In this document: positions 24,801 to 36,022 of the stretch, in pieces | Layout: each line of letters begins with the position of its first letter | Position numbering within the stretch: position 1 is the first letter of the stretch | From: Gorsachius magnificus | Taxonomy: Eukaryota; Chordata; Aves; Pelecaniformes; Ardeidae | Assembly: GCA_034008185.1 (NCBI GenBank) | Contig: CM067109.1 | Span: forward strand, 39,154,885 to 39,218,884 | DNA length: 64,000 nt | Direction: 5' to 3' | Made by a program: the position numbers and the translations under genes | Notes under the pieces: generated by a model | What the model saw: the letters and a program-made list of their open reading frames with translations, nothing else | Told to the model about the DNA's origin: nothing | Database searches by the model: none

Positions 24801-27800
24801 AGCATTTGTGTAATTTACTTGTACCACACTTCACACATACGGTCACTAAACGCACATCTCTCCTGGTGATGTAATTTGTTCTCTTGTGATATAAATTAGA
24901 GGAGTATTGATTCATTCACCTTTGCCTCTGAAATCATCAGGACTTGTGCTCTGAACCGTAAGGGAAAGATAAAGCATTGGTAAACTGAGCAGTATGCTTT
25001 GCATGTCTATACTACAGCTCACATAAAAATTCCAAAACTGTATGCATCTGTTTTTTGGTACAGTGCACTCCAATGTGTGACCTAAAGTCTTAATCTCATC
25101 ATCATTCACAGCTGTTGGACTGTTTTGAAACTCATCCTCTGACAGTCTGCCCCTTTGGAAGGAAGCCAAGGCACTGGGAGTTGACATATATATATAACGC
25201 TGTAGGAACATAGCCACAGGGTGGGGCAGGGCTTCAGGGCGCATGACTTCTGTAACTGTGTGATTAAAAGACTGCACCATATCTTGCTGTCTTGGAGCTT
25301 GATAAAGGTTAGATAGACAAAGCTAACTTCTGGTTTTATTAATCAATGACTGAGCCTTCACAGTCGTTGTTGATATTCTTGAGTGCAATACCTGTGATTA
25401 ACACAGTGAATGTAAAGGGGTGTGCATTAGCTGACATCCCTCCTTTTATTTCTCTGTCAGATTTGGTTTTATCCTAGACTTTACAATGATCCCCATTCTA
25501 CTTCCTTTTATGACAATGAAAGTTTTTATTTTGACTGTAGTAGGGTTTACACACCTAATCTGAAATTATGTGCCTATTTTAATGGTTTCTCAATCAGCGA
25601 GACCAAATTTAAAGGCTCCCTTCCTAGTTTCCTTTGTGTATGTTTTTACTTTAAACAATAGGCTTATTTATGTGTTGCTGACTCTTGCTTTTGAAATGCA
25701 CTGAGGTTGTAAAATTATTCTAAAGAATTGTCAAAATGCAAAATATATCTATCTTATGCTAAGTTAATTAGTAAGGAGGGGGAGAGGAGGATGAAGGGAA
25801 TAACTTCTTTCCAAAGATTTGAGTGATTAAGCTTCTTCCATACGTAAGTGCACACACCTAGAAACAATTTTTTTTTCCTTGGAAAATTCTCACTAATTTG
25901 CAGGCAGTTTTATTATAGAAAAAGCAGTCATGCTGTAAATGATAAATGTTCCTAAATGTTATTTAACTGCAAATAAAACTTTCACTAGGAAAAAATAGTA
26001 TAAGAAGTTGTCATGTGCATTACAAAATTCTGACTTTTTTTCAACAGTTAATACAGTTGTTTAACCTGCTTCCTCCAGAAAAGTCCACACAGCTCTGAAA
26101 GATCTACACAACCAGTGCTACACTCAAAATTTCTTGGGGCAAGTACTTCAGCACATCAGACTTGAGTGGTAACAGATCCTGTGTACCTGGAACCTGCATT
26201 GCCCTATAGCAGATGTAACACATGTAAGTAGATGCAAAGAAGAAACTTGTGACATTGTGAATATTCTCAACACTGTAGCTGGTTTAGTTCCCAGTTTCCT
26301 CTTTTCCTTCCATCCCAGTGCTGCTGGGTCATCAGTGAGGCAAGTACTTGCAGGACAGTCCCCCTGACATATGCAACTTTACTCACATTTCAGTCCTGTT
26401 CTCTCTGAAGCTGCCAGAGAAGTAGCAGATGGGCACCCTCTTCCTCTTCTCTGCAGCTGGAGTGCATGGTGAGCAAGGAAGACAACAGTGCTCATGACAG
26501 TCTCAGCTAACATCAGAGTGGGGTTATCCAGTCCCCACATTAGCCAAATGTAAGAGCACTACTAACTTTCATCAATGACATCAATTTAGAGGCCAGGAGC
26601 TGGAAATATGTCCTGTAAGCAAGGGTCTTAATGGTGTCACTCTATATATGCAAGTTCTCACAAACCATTGGACTGAAGAGAAGGTCACTCCTGAAGTATT
26701 CTGTGGCAAACTATTTCCACAGTCCGGGATAACAGGAGGTAAAGAGTCCATCAGGGTATGAAAGAAATACAAGGTACAGCTATGTATGTCTAAACCACCA
26801 CACAGACTTCCCAAGTTATGCTGGCATAATGTCTTCATAATAGTAATGAAGAAGATATTTCTATTCTGTGATCAAGAAAGACAAAAATTACAATGATTTA
26901 ATCTGGTTATTTACAGGCCAGGATCAAAGCCGAATTGCAGTACAAACTACAGAGGGGGCTTCAGAAGCATGGGGCGAGCTGCAGAAATACAGCAATAAAA
27001 TGCGAGACAAGTGAGTTTATCATGACATCCAGCAAGACGTAGCAGAATCGGGGAGGACAGAAGGGGCAAATGAGATAGAAATGAGGAGGGAGGGAAATAA
27101 GAATGAGAGAATTTCTGTCGGACAAGAAAAATTACTAGCATAGTTATACCTCCTGTAGAAATAGCTTCAGAAAGAAGGCACTCAAGAAAAAGATCAAATC
27201 TTGGCACTTTAAAGATTATTTCACATGCAGTTTACACAAGTGTTTGCTTGCTGCATTGGTAGAACTGTTTCTTACTGATATGCAGAAAAGTCAGGATCAG
27301 AACCATGGTGGCAGTAACTTCAATCATGTATAAAATAGGAGCTTAAATAAATATTGATCCCTTGGTAATAATTTTTATTGGACACATAATACACATCCTC
27401 CTTTAGTTACACAATACCAACGTGAAACATTGCTCACAAATCCTTTCTTTATTCAACTGCACATAATGATGGATGATTAGTATTAATCCTTTTTTATGAA
27501 AAAGTATGAACATGGTTTATTCATAAGAATATGCACTTTGTAAGTTTTCAGTACAACAGAGTAAAAAGAAAAAAAATCAACATGCAACGACATTTCTGTT
27601 CAGTCTGGATGACTGGAAGAGTTACTGGGAACACTGGTTGTATGAGGTACTTAAATTATGTTTTGTCATTGTTAAGCAAAAAAGTTGAATTCTATTTATC
27701 TTTACTACATTCTTTACAATCTCTGGTGTTTTGGAGAAATGTCCTGGGGCAAAAAGGACATATTCTCAAAATCTCTCTTCAACTCAGGAAAACCAAAGTC

Positions 27801-29927
27801 CCTGAGATGTAATCATCTACCACAACAACAAATGTAACCCATGTCACCTGTTTGCCCTGGACAGACCTTTGCACTTTGTTCCCTTGTTTCTAAATAAGAG
27901 AAGGCAGGAAACAGCTGACAGTGTGTGGAACATGACTGGAACCGTATTATGACAGCAAAATACAAGTGAATTTTTGACACAATATAGTATGTTTGCTTTT
28001 CTGTTCTCCTCTGCCCTTTATTTGGAGGGAAAAAATATGAAATATAAAATTTGTTCTAGTTCCTTACGTGCTGCAGTTTACTTCAGGTAAATAGTAAAAT
28101 CAGATTGCTTAGCCTTACTTACATCTTTTGGGGTCTGAAAGATATCAGGGAATCTCATTGATGTGGAACTCTGTCCTTGAGATGCACTGCCTATAAAGAT
28201 CAGCAGGGCTCTTAGTTAACCTGCAGATTAAGTCTGATTTGCTGTTACCTTGCAAAAGCACTTTTGTTCTTACCATATTGATAGATGCAGCTTTGCAAAC
28301 TCATAATTAATGAGGTCTTGAGTACATGTGGTGTGCATGATGGAATCACTGATCTGAAATCAATAAATTGGGACACTCCAAAATGGAGTAGGTTAAAGTA
28401 ATACGTTCAATTGTTCATTTACATTCAACCTGTTTTCTTTAAGCATGGAATACTCATCAGCTATTCTTTTTATGTAAAAATGCCACTGTGATCAAAGGCA
28501 TTTGCTCTTTCTTATCTAGCACTAGATAATGCTGAGTGGGATAATTACAAATTCAATAAAAATTTAAAGGCAATTACACCCTTCACAAGAAGCAAAAGCT
28601 CTTATGAATCCTCAATAACTGCAAAACCATTATTAAAGACCAATCTTCTATACCATCATTATTCTTAAAATGGCAAGTGTTAGACAAAATGTCCAGAGGT
28701 AAAGCTCTGCACAACATTCAGTCCTCCAGATTCTACAGGACATGCTGGGAGCACATGCATTTGCTACCCATTATTTTGTACTCGTTAGATGCCTGAGTAT
28801 TATGTTAGAGCCCAGTACCAAGGTTTTGTCTAGAGTATTTCTTTACAAAAGAAAAATCCTCTGTGACAAAATGGCAAATATTAAAATAAATAAAAATCAT
28901 ATTTCCTAGTGCCATAATCTAAATACAGGACATGGTTCTAACACCCTCTATTAAATACTGAAAAGAGAGACTAAACCTTGAAAAGAAAGAAAGTAACCTC
29001 TTCATCTCAATGGAAAACTCTGTGAGACATTTTGGTTCAATTCTGTGAATACTTTCTGAGCACAGCACTATTTTTTAAACTAGAAGTAATCGTCTTGCTC
29101 CAGTAAAGTGTCAAATTTTAAGTTGCATATAACTCCTGAATTGCCTGGTATAGGCTGGGGTGCTACTTCTATAATTTTTGGAGTTTGTTGGAGTTTTCTA
29201 GCCTTAAATCTTACTTATTATTTTTATTTCTTTATTCTTGCTAATCTCTTTATTTTCCTTTGCATATTACCAAAGCTTTTATTAACATTACAGTGTAAAC
29301 TTTTGAAGGGAGATGTTACCTGAGATCGTTCCACAGAGGAGCTGCAATTCAAAAGTATGCTATAAGAGTTACCTATGAAAGAAAAGGCAAGGGATGTTTT
29401 ATCAATTAATTTATCTTGGATAAATAAAGATCAAAATGTTTCAAATGGACAAAAATATCGACAAAATATTTATAATACATTTGTGTGTGTGTGTGTGCAT
29501 GTGTGTATGTGCATGTGCACATCTGTGATTTAAGGTAAAAGTGTCCTAGCGAAATGGAAAAACTTTTCTTCAACCTGAATGTCAATTCAAAATCAATAGG
29601 TAGCAAAGGAAAAAGTAATAGAGAGCCACAGTTGGGATCAGCTGATGTAAATGAGGATCAGCTCCATGAAAATAAATAAGGTTGATAAAAGTACTCAGGA
29701 TGTTAACTTTATTTAAGCAAGATTTTCTGGATACATAGAACTGAATACTGAATATCCACATTTTTAACTGTTCAACCACCAGTCAGTTACAAATCAAAGG
29801 TGATACAGTTATGGTGGTTAGCATAACAGTGAATCTGGAATAACAAGCCCCAGGAATGACAGGTACCACTATCTTGAGGGTTCTAGACCAGAACGGCTTG
29901 AAGTTCATGTGTAAGCATGAGGGAAAA
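21816..29927. other. Long AT-rich non-coding stretch
   Basis: No repeat family is recognised apart from a TG microsatellite at 29481-29519. The longest frame outside repeats is 122 codons on the minus strand (24912-25280). It has no motif I recognise and no splice or promoter context, so I do not call it a gene. The segment about 26300-26560 is richer in GC but shows nothing specific. Confidence 0.55.
29481..29519. repeat. (TG)n microsatellite
   Basis: TG dinucleotides with CA interruptions (GCATG). A minus-strand frame reading through it as a threonine/histidine-rich stretch is an artefact. Confidence 0.95.
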
Positions 29928-30032
29928 ATCATAGAGTCATAGAATCATAGAATGGTTTGGGTTGGAAGGGGCCTTTAAAGGTCATCTAGTCCAAGACTCC
30001 TACAATGAGTAGGGAGAGCTTCAAATAGATCA
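29928..30032 (-). mobile_element. CR1 LINE, short 3' end fragment
   Basis: On the plus strand it shows repeated ATCATAGA units, then GGTTTGGGTTGGAAGGGGCC and GGTCATCTAGTCCAA, the reverse complement of a CR1 3' end. It is the same subfamily as the copies at 4056 and 49606. Only about 100 bp remain before the match fades. Confidence 0.92.
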
Positions 30033-31329
30033 AGATGTCACCAGTGACACTATGATTACAGGCTGGTTTACCCTACCTCTTCCATAATCCAAACCAATGA
30101 AAAGAACAGTAGCAATGGACAATTAGCCAACAAAAAACCACTTTCACCCACATCCACTTACGTTTTTAAGAGCCTGACTTAAAGCCTTTCTCACTCACTG
30201 AGACGTGTAGCTGTCACGGGCATCCATCAATACCAGACTGGCCTAAGACAAATTTGCTACAACTGTACTTTTGCCACTTTGCTCTTTGAATTAAGATAAA
30301 CTTTACTGACCAGAATACATGCTGCAAGCAAAACTTTCAAGCTGATTATCTGCAAAGATTAGCAGCAGTCAAATTTTACGCAGGCAGATTCCAGCAAGAA
30401 TTCCTATATTATGCAAAATAAAGAGATAATATGTCTGATCTATTCTACCAAGCAATGAAGTTTTAATTTTGAATATTCATAAAAACTGCAGTGTAATATA
30501 TTTTATAAGAGATTACTGAAACAAAGCTGAATATTTTATAAAATTTGAGACTGTCTCTTCAGAGATATTCCGTAAACTGAAAGATTAATGAAGTAATTGC
30601 ATAAATTATTTGCTTTGCTTTAATAATTGCAACAATGGCTGTAGTTAGGACACATACTAAATCATAAAAGTAGCTTTATTTATCTGCTAACCCACATTCT
30701 GATGCATAAAGCTGAGTTTCAAGAACAAAATGTCAACTATCTAAATGCTGCTATGAAAAGCAAGTGAGGGAAATGCTATCCTAGGCAAGTAATTTTTCTG
30801 TTAGGGCAGAGATATTTTAAGAGTAACAAAAGAATACATGGCCATATTTTAGGAAAGAGTAATAACATTGTCATCATGGGATTTAGTCCAAATCTAAGGA
30901 GAAGTTCCTAGAGGCTATCAACTAAATGAAAAGACAAGTTTCCTGCCACAAAAAACCCACCTAACCTCATTTTTGAAAAAATCAGCTAATTGAGGTCTCT
31001 CTTTACATGTGTTATACTGTTGAAACAGCTAAAAATATTTTACTACTGTGCTTCATGTTGAAAGGAATGCAAACTGAGCACCAGACTAACCTCCTAGACA
31101 ACCAGTTGGTTTTTTTCTATGTCACTTACCAGTGAACTATATTGTATATAATTCAGGTCATATCTCTTTGAGGTTTTATTTGCTTTCATTTTACCCCTGG
31201 ATATTTTATTTAATAAAGAAAAAAATCAAACCATAATGAGTCCAGATGACTTGTGTTAAGATGATAAAGAAAGGAAAGAATCTATCCTACAATATGTGAC
31301 TACATATGGCAACAGATCTTCTAGACTAC
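30033..31329. other. AT-rich non-coding stretch
   Basis: No gene or repeat is recognised. The part around 30300-30650 is AT-rich with homeodomain-like TAAT cores and few simple repeats. It could be conserved non-coding sequence, but this cannot be judged without an alignment. Confidence 0.5.
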
Positions 31330-33240
31330 CTAGAGGACCATGGTCTACCAGAGTTTGAATATCCCAGCACCCATTGCTCTCAGTGTAGTCTTTAACAGTC
31401 CATTGCATCATTTGATTTTCTCAGAGGCTGGTGCATGATAAGGGATGTGATATACTGTGGCGGTGTGCTCCCCCCTGGCCTCTGACTCCCCCTCCCTTGA
31501 CCTCTTTCAAGTGATAACCACTTGTGGTGGTGGTGATAGATGTGTCTGGTCATGAAGTATGCACCCACTGGATGTGGGGGGAGACAGATAACAATACAAT
31601 AGCCAAGGGCTATTGTGGAATGTGCCCACCTAAGCGCAGTGGTCAGTATTCAGATACAACTATGAGCCAATTATCTTACCCCCATAAATAGTGAGCAGCC
31701 CAAGAGCCCTTTGAGCTCTCCTGCACGGCAGTGGGCTGCACACCAGGATCTCCCCTGAGCAGGGATGCCTCTCAAGGTTACTCCTCGAGGCTGAGAGACT
31801 CCTTACCACAACAGATTCATGGTAAGTGGCTAACAGCATGCTAACTTTGAAATCTTAGCTAAGTGACATAAAGGATTGATTGAGCATATATTATCATTTA
31901 GACATAAACCATTGACCAAGTCTAGGACTAGGGTTGGATCCAACTGCACCTAGACTCCTCTCTGAGGGAGTTTAGAAAGCCAGGGGATCTTTTCTGAACC
32001 TCATGATTCAATGGGAGGGTCTCCCTGACAGTTTTCTCTGACCCTGTCCCCTATGCAGTAAATAACTAAGTGTACCCTGCCGTCAAATCTTATAAACTAT
32101 TGTCACATTTACCACTGAACTTTGTTAACTCACTCTTTTACACCAATAAACTATATTATTTTTGCCTCCCTCTCACTCCATCTGCGACATATACCCATTC
32201 AACACCATGCTCTTTGGCCCAGGAATCTATGAGGTTGTTTCAGACATGAGTCCCATTATCTGACTCAATTCTTTCTGTGGTGGCATGTCACCATAGGACT
32301 TGCTTTTCAAGACCCAGGATAGTGTTCCAGGTGGTGGCATGGGGGAAGGGATATGTTTCCAGCCATCTGGTGGTTGCTTCCACTGTGGTGAGCACATTGC
32401 ATATGTCGTGGTGGGGTTGTGTGAGTGTGATATAATCAATCTGCCAGGCCTCTCCATATTTATTTTTCAGGCGTCATCCTCCATGCCAGAAAGGTTTTAA
32501 TAACTTGGCTTGCTTGATCACAAGCACGTTTCACATTCATGGATAATGTGTGCAATAGTGTCTATAGTCAAGTCCGCCCCTCAATCACAAGTCCATCTAT
32601 ATGTTGCACCGCTTCCTTGATGGCTGAATTGTCATGGGCCCACCAAGCTACAAATAGTGCACCCTTGTATTGCCAGTCCAGATCCACCTGACCCACTTCA
32701 ATCTTAGCAGCCTGATCCACCTGCTGGTTGTTTTGGTCTTCTTCAGTGGCCTCTATGTGGTGTACCTTTACAACCAGGTTCTCTACCTGGACAGCAATAT
32801 CTTGCCACAACGCAGCAGCCCAGATGGGTTTACCTCTGTGCTGGCAGTTGCTCTGTTGCCATTGCTGCAAGCACACCCGCAGGGCATTTGCCACCATCCG
32901 TGAGTCGGTATAGAGATAGAGTACTGGCCATTTTTCTCATTAAGCAATATCTAAAGCCAGCTGGATAGCTTTCACCTCTGCAGACTGACTTGATTCACCT
33001 TCTTCTTCAACAGTCTCTGTGACTTGTCATATAGGACTTTGTACAGCAGCCTTCCATCCCTCATGCTTTCCCCCAAGATGACAGGACCCATCAGTGAACA
33101 GGGCATATTGCTCCTCAATTTCTGGTAGTTTATTATACAGGGGGGTCTCTTCAACATTCACCACCTCCTCCTCAGGCAATATTCCAAAATCTTTGCCATC
33201 TGGCCAGTCCATGATCACTTCCAATATTCCTGGGCAACCG
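31330..33240 (-). pseudogene. Retroviral pol remnant: RNase H and integrase
   Basis: Pieces in order on the minus strand: 33027-33224 carries the RNase H start with a TDGS motif (residues 44-47, 33084-33095). 32568-32897 covers the RNase H C-terminus and the histidine-containing start of the integrase zinc-binding domain. 32227-32457 and neighbouring frames cover the integrase core. The core continues at 31330-31455, beyond the nested LTR. Frameshifts and stops separate the pieces, and the reverse-transcriptase part is absent. The pol type resembles avian ERVL-like elements, but this rests on recognition without an alignment. Confidence 0.82.
31456..32189 (+). mobile_element. Solo LTR nested in the retroviral integrase remnant
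   Basis: This is a 734-bp LTR on the plus strand, starting TGTGGCGGTGTGCTC and ending TCTGCGACA. It is flanked by exact 5-bp repeats TATAC at 31451-31455 and 32190-32194. A TATA-like CCATAAATAG lies at about 31681-31691 and an AATAAA poly(A) signal at 32145-32150. The sequences on either side are adjacent parts of one retroviral integrase region, so this LTR inserted after the older element was in place. It differs from the other LTR families here. The 5-bp duplication fits ERVL-type integration, though some other classes also give 5 bp. Confidence 0.93.
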
Positions 33241-33347
33241 GGGTTTCCTATTCAAGCCTGTTGTGTGATCAGTGCAACCCATGTAGCATCATCTCCATGG
33301 TGTGTACAGGGGACCTTCCCTTTGAACACCCAGCCCAACACTGGAAG

Positions 33348-33611
33348 TCAGGGTGCCAGGAGGAGCTGTGTTTCAGTACCAATCACTTCCAAATATTTCA
33401 CTAGTTTTTCAGTATTCTGCACTTGTTCAGGGGTGAAGTTCCAAAACACTAGAGGTGACCACTGTCCTAGATACTTGACCATACTATTCCACACACTCTG
33501 CCACTCATAACTATCCAGACTTGGGGCAGGTCTCTGGGTGGTGTTCTTAAATAGCTGTTTAACCTTAAACAAGACCTGAATCATATTCAGGAGATATAGC
33601 AATAGGAACAT
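33348..33611 (-). pseudogene. Retroviral gag remnant
   Basis: An 87-codon open frame on the minus strand contains FTPEQVQNTEKLVKYLE, which resembles the gag N-terminal region of avian ERVL-like retroviruses. It lies between the leader and the RNase H remnant. The capsid C-terminus and nucleocapsid are not seen. The start is an arbitrary internal methionine, and gag-related sequence probably extends right to about 33900 in broken frames. Confidence 0.65.
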
Positions 33612-34117
33612 GTTAGTTTGAGCATCCCAAGGATATTAAAAATTCCCAGGAGCTGTTGTAACTACCCTGGAGGAGGAGAAGGGAAAGGTGAAGGAGTAGG
33701 GAAAACTGTTCCTGTCCTTGTCTCCCCCATAGATTGGCTATCCAACAAGAAAACATAAAGTGCGTAATTTTCAATACTTTCTGAGCAGTGGTTCCTGAGG
33801 TATGGAGATGACAGAAATGCTGAGTACAAATACCAGATTAGTCTCACAACCAGTGATTTTATCATATCATAAGCCAGTGTTACCAGTACAGCAAAATTAT
33901 AACCTTAATCTAGGGCCCAGCAGTGAAAGAGCACAACAGGGAACAGATACTGCAAATAAGATGTTACATAACACAACTCTGAGAACAAGTACAACACTGA
34001 GAGCAGATAAATCAACACTGAGACCAGTAACTATTAACCTAACAATAAATCCTTATAACAATTTTTTTTTTTATTTAACCTGCTCTGGTCAGATCTGTCA
34101 TTATCTCAACCATTTCA

Positions 34118-34135
34118 GCCCCACACTGGGCACCA
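34118..34135 (-). other. Retroviral primer-binding site
   Basis: On the minus strand the 18 bases read TGGTGCCCAGTGTGGGGC, seven bases downstream of the LTR end. This is the position and form of a tRNA primer-binding site. It resembles the tRNA-Lys(1,2) class with three differences, though another tRNA species is possible. Its presence shows that the LTR at 34143 was the 5' LTR. Confidence 0.75.
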
Positions 34136-34142
34136 AAAAGAC

Positions 34143-34532
34143 TGTTGTGGTTTAACCTGGCAGCTAAACAGCACACAGCCATTCACTCACTCCCCCTGCA
34201 GTGGAATGGGGTAGGCAATCAGAAAAAAAAAGGCAAGACTCATGGGTTGAGGTAAAGACAATTTAATAGGACAGAAGAGAAAAGGAAAATAATGATAAAA
34301 AAATATATAGAACATGTGATGCACAATGCAATTGCTCACCACCCGCTGAATGATGTTCAGCCAGTTCCTGAGCAGCAGACACTTAAGCTGCTTTTCCCCT
34401 AATTTACACACTGAACATGATGTCATGTGGTATGGAATATCCCTTTGGTCAGTTGCAGTCAGCTGTCCCAGCTGTGTCCCCTCCCAGTGGTGTGAGAAAA
34501 AGCAAAAAAGCAGGAAAAGACCCTGACAGCTA
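34143..34532 (-). mobile_element. Partial 5' LTR of the truncated retrovirus
   Basis: Its right-hand (U5) end on the plus strand starts TGTTGTGGTTTAACC and matches the solo LTR at 952. The shared blocks include the TGATGCACAATGCAATTGCTCACCACCCGCTGA region and the GGTATGGAATATCCCTTTGG block. The match fades at about 34532, next to a G/T-rich low-complexity tract, so the beginning of U3 is missing. No target duplication can be assigned. Confidence 0.9.
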
Positions 34533-35687
34533 TTTTTGGGGTTGTTTTTTTTGGTTTTGTTTTTTTTTTTTCGCAGTTTTGAGATGCTTTTAATTAGTGC
34601 TGAATTGGATTTATTCTTGATGGACCTAATGTTATGAGATCACTATCCCAGATAATGAGGCACTGAGAAACAGTCATTGAGGCATACTTCCAAACCGGCT
34701 TAGAGAATATAGATTATTGTGGCTTGAAGAATGTATGGGAAGGATATCCATGAAAGTAGGACTTTTCATATGACACCATCATCAGCACTTTTTGTTCAAA
34801 TGAACTTAACTATGCCCTTTTATTTTGATGCACTTCTGCAAAGAGAAAAGACAGCTATGAACTAACTGAAATGATTGGTGGCATAATTACAGAGCTGAGA
34901 TACAGTCTGTTTTTCTTAGACTAAAGTGAACAGATGGCTCATACATTACAGAGCAGATTTTAGTAAAATGAGGTGTCTAATTAGTTCACTGCTAATAGTA
35001 CCTACTTTATAGAAAATATAAAATGTCTGAGTTAGGGATCCCTAGGAAGCCAGTAATTTTTATATAAAAATATATTTCATTCCCAGGCTACTTGTATTTG
35101 AACCAGGCTGTGCAAAGCTGGAAGAATAAGGCACCCAGCCTGCTCATGGAAACCTCATAAATAAGTCTTTCAGACATCTCAGGATACACCAAAAATTGTA
35201 ATATGCACTGCCAAGTAATTAAGGCACTAAATTTTCACCAGGCATGTGGCAGTATTTTTTTAGATTCTGTACACTGACTTTTAAAACCAGCCAACATAAC
35301 TGATGATGGATGAAGTTAGGCAAGTAGAAGAGACAAGTATTTTTAATCTTGAGCAGCAACATTGCTAGAAAACTGTATAAGATCATTACATATATTCTAA
35401 AATATAGTCCCGTGTACCTAACTTTAACCATCCATATGTCAGGAATCAAATGTTGGTGTTCTCCACCAACAGATGACCCACAGCAAGTTTCTCGAGCATG
35501 AGATCACTGACTACCAGTTTAATAGTCTTCTCTGTGAGGAAAACACTGAAGATTTTGAAGTAGAGGTGTATTTTCTTATTTTAGCTCATGAGATGAAACC
35601 TTTTCTGTGGTCACAACCAGGATTTCCTGGAACTATTTCAAGCCAGTGGCATGGCTGTGCCACAAAGGTGGCTAACAGGAAAGGATT
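34533..35687. other. AT-rich stretch with poly(T) tract
   Basis: A T-rich tract with GGTT interruptions (34541-34573) borders the truncated LTR. The rest shows no gene or repeat family. Confidence 0.6.
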
Positions 35688-36022
35688 GCCTCCCTCCACT
35701 CTGCACTCATTAGACCACATCTATCAGTCCAATTTTGGGCCCACCAGTACAAGAAAGGAATGAATAAATCAGAGTGAGCTCCATAGAGGGCCATCAAGGT
35801 GTTCAGGGATGGAGCACTAGTCCTGTGAGGAGAGGCTGGAGAACCAGGGCCAGCTCATCCTAAAGAAGGTTATGAGTAGAAAAAGGTCAAGTTCTTCTTG
35901 CACGTATTACATCATGAGAGTTACGCGAGCTATTCAAGATTGGGTCTAGCAATTCAAAAGACACTGAGAAAACTTCTTTTTGTGGGTGCCTGAAAGGTCC
36001 CTGGAAAGCAATAAATTACTGA
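35688..36022 (+). mobile_element. CR1 LINE, old degenerate copy
   Basis: Weak but ordered matches to the CR1 C-terminal region on the plus strand: CACTCATTAGACCACATCTATCAGTCCAATTTTGGG (about 35705-35740), then GAGGGCCATCAAGGT, GAGGAGAGGCTGGAGAACCAGGGCC and a GGTGCCTGAAAGGTCCCTGG block. Frames are destroyed, and boundaries are approximate. Confidence 0.72.

Larger units (their letters stand above)
31330..34532 (-). mobile_element. Truncated endogenous retrovirus, internally deleted, with nested LTR
   Basis: The element reads on the minus strand. Its single LTR (34143-34532, partial) is followed by a primer-binding site at 34118-34135, leader, a gag scrap (33348-33611), and RNase H and integrase scraps (about 33240 down to 31330). 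Gag runs almost directly into the RNase H region, so protease and reverse transcriptase are missing. There is no second LTR on the left. The integrase part is interrupted by a later solo LTR at 31456-32189. The LTR is the same family as the solo LTR at 952. The left end is approximate. It appears long dead. Confidence 0.88.

Noticed and set aside
33094..33510. 138-codon plus-strand frame
   Set aside because: It is antisense to the gag and RNase H remnants of the minus-strand retrovirus.
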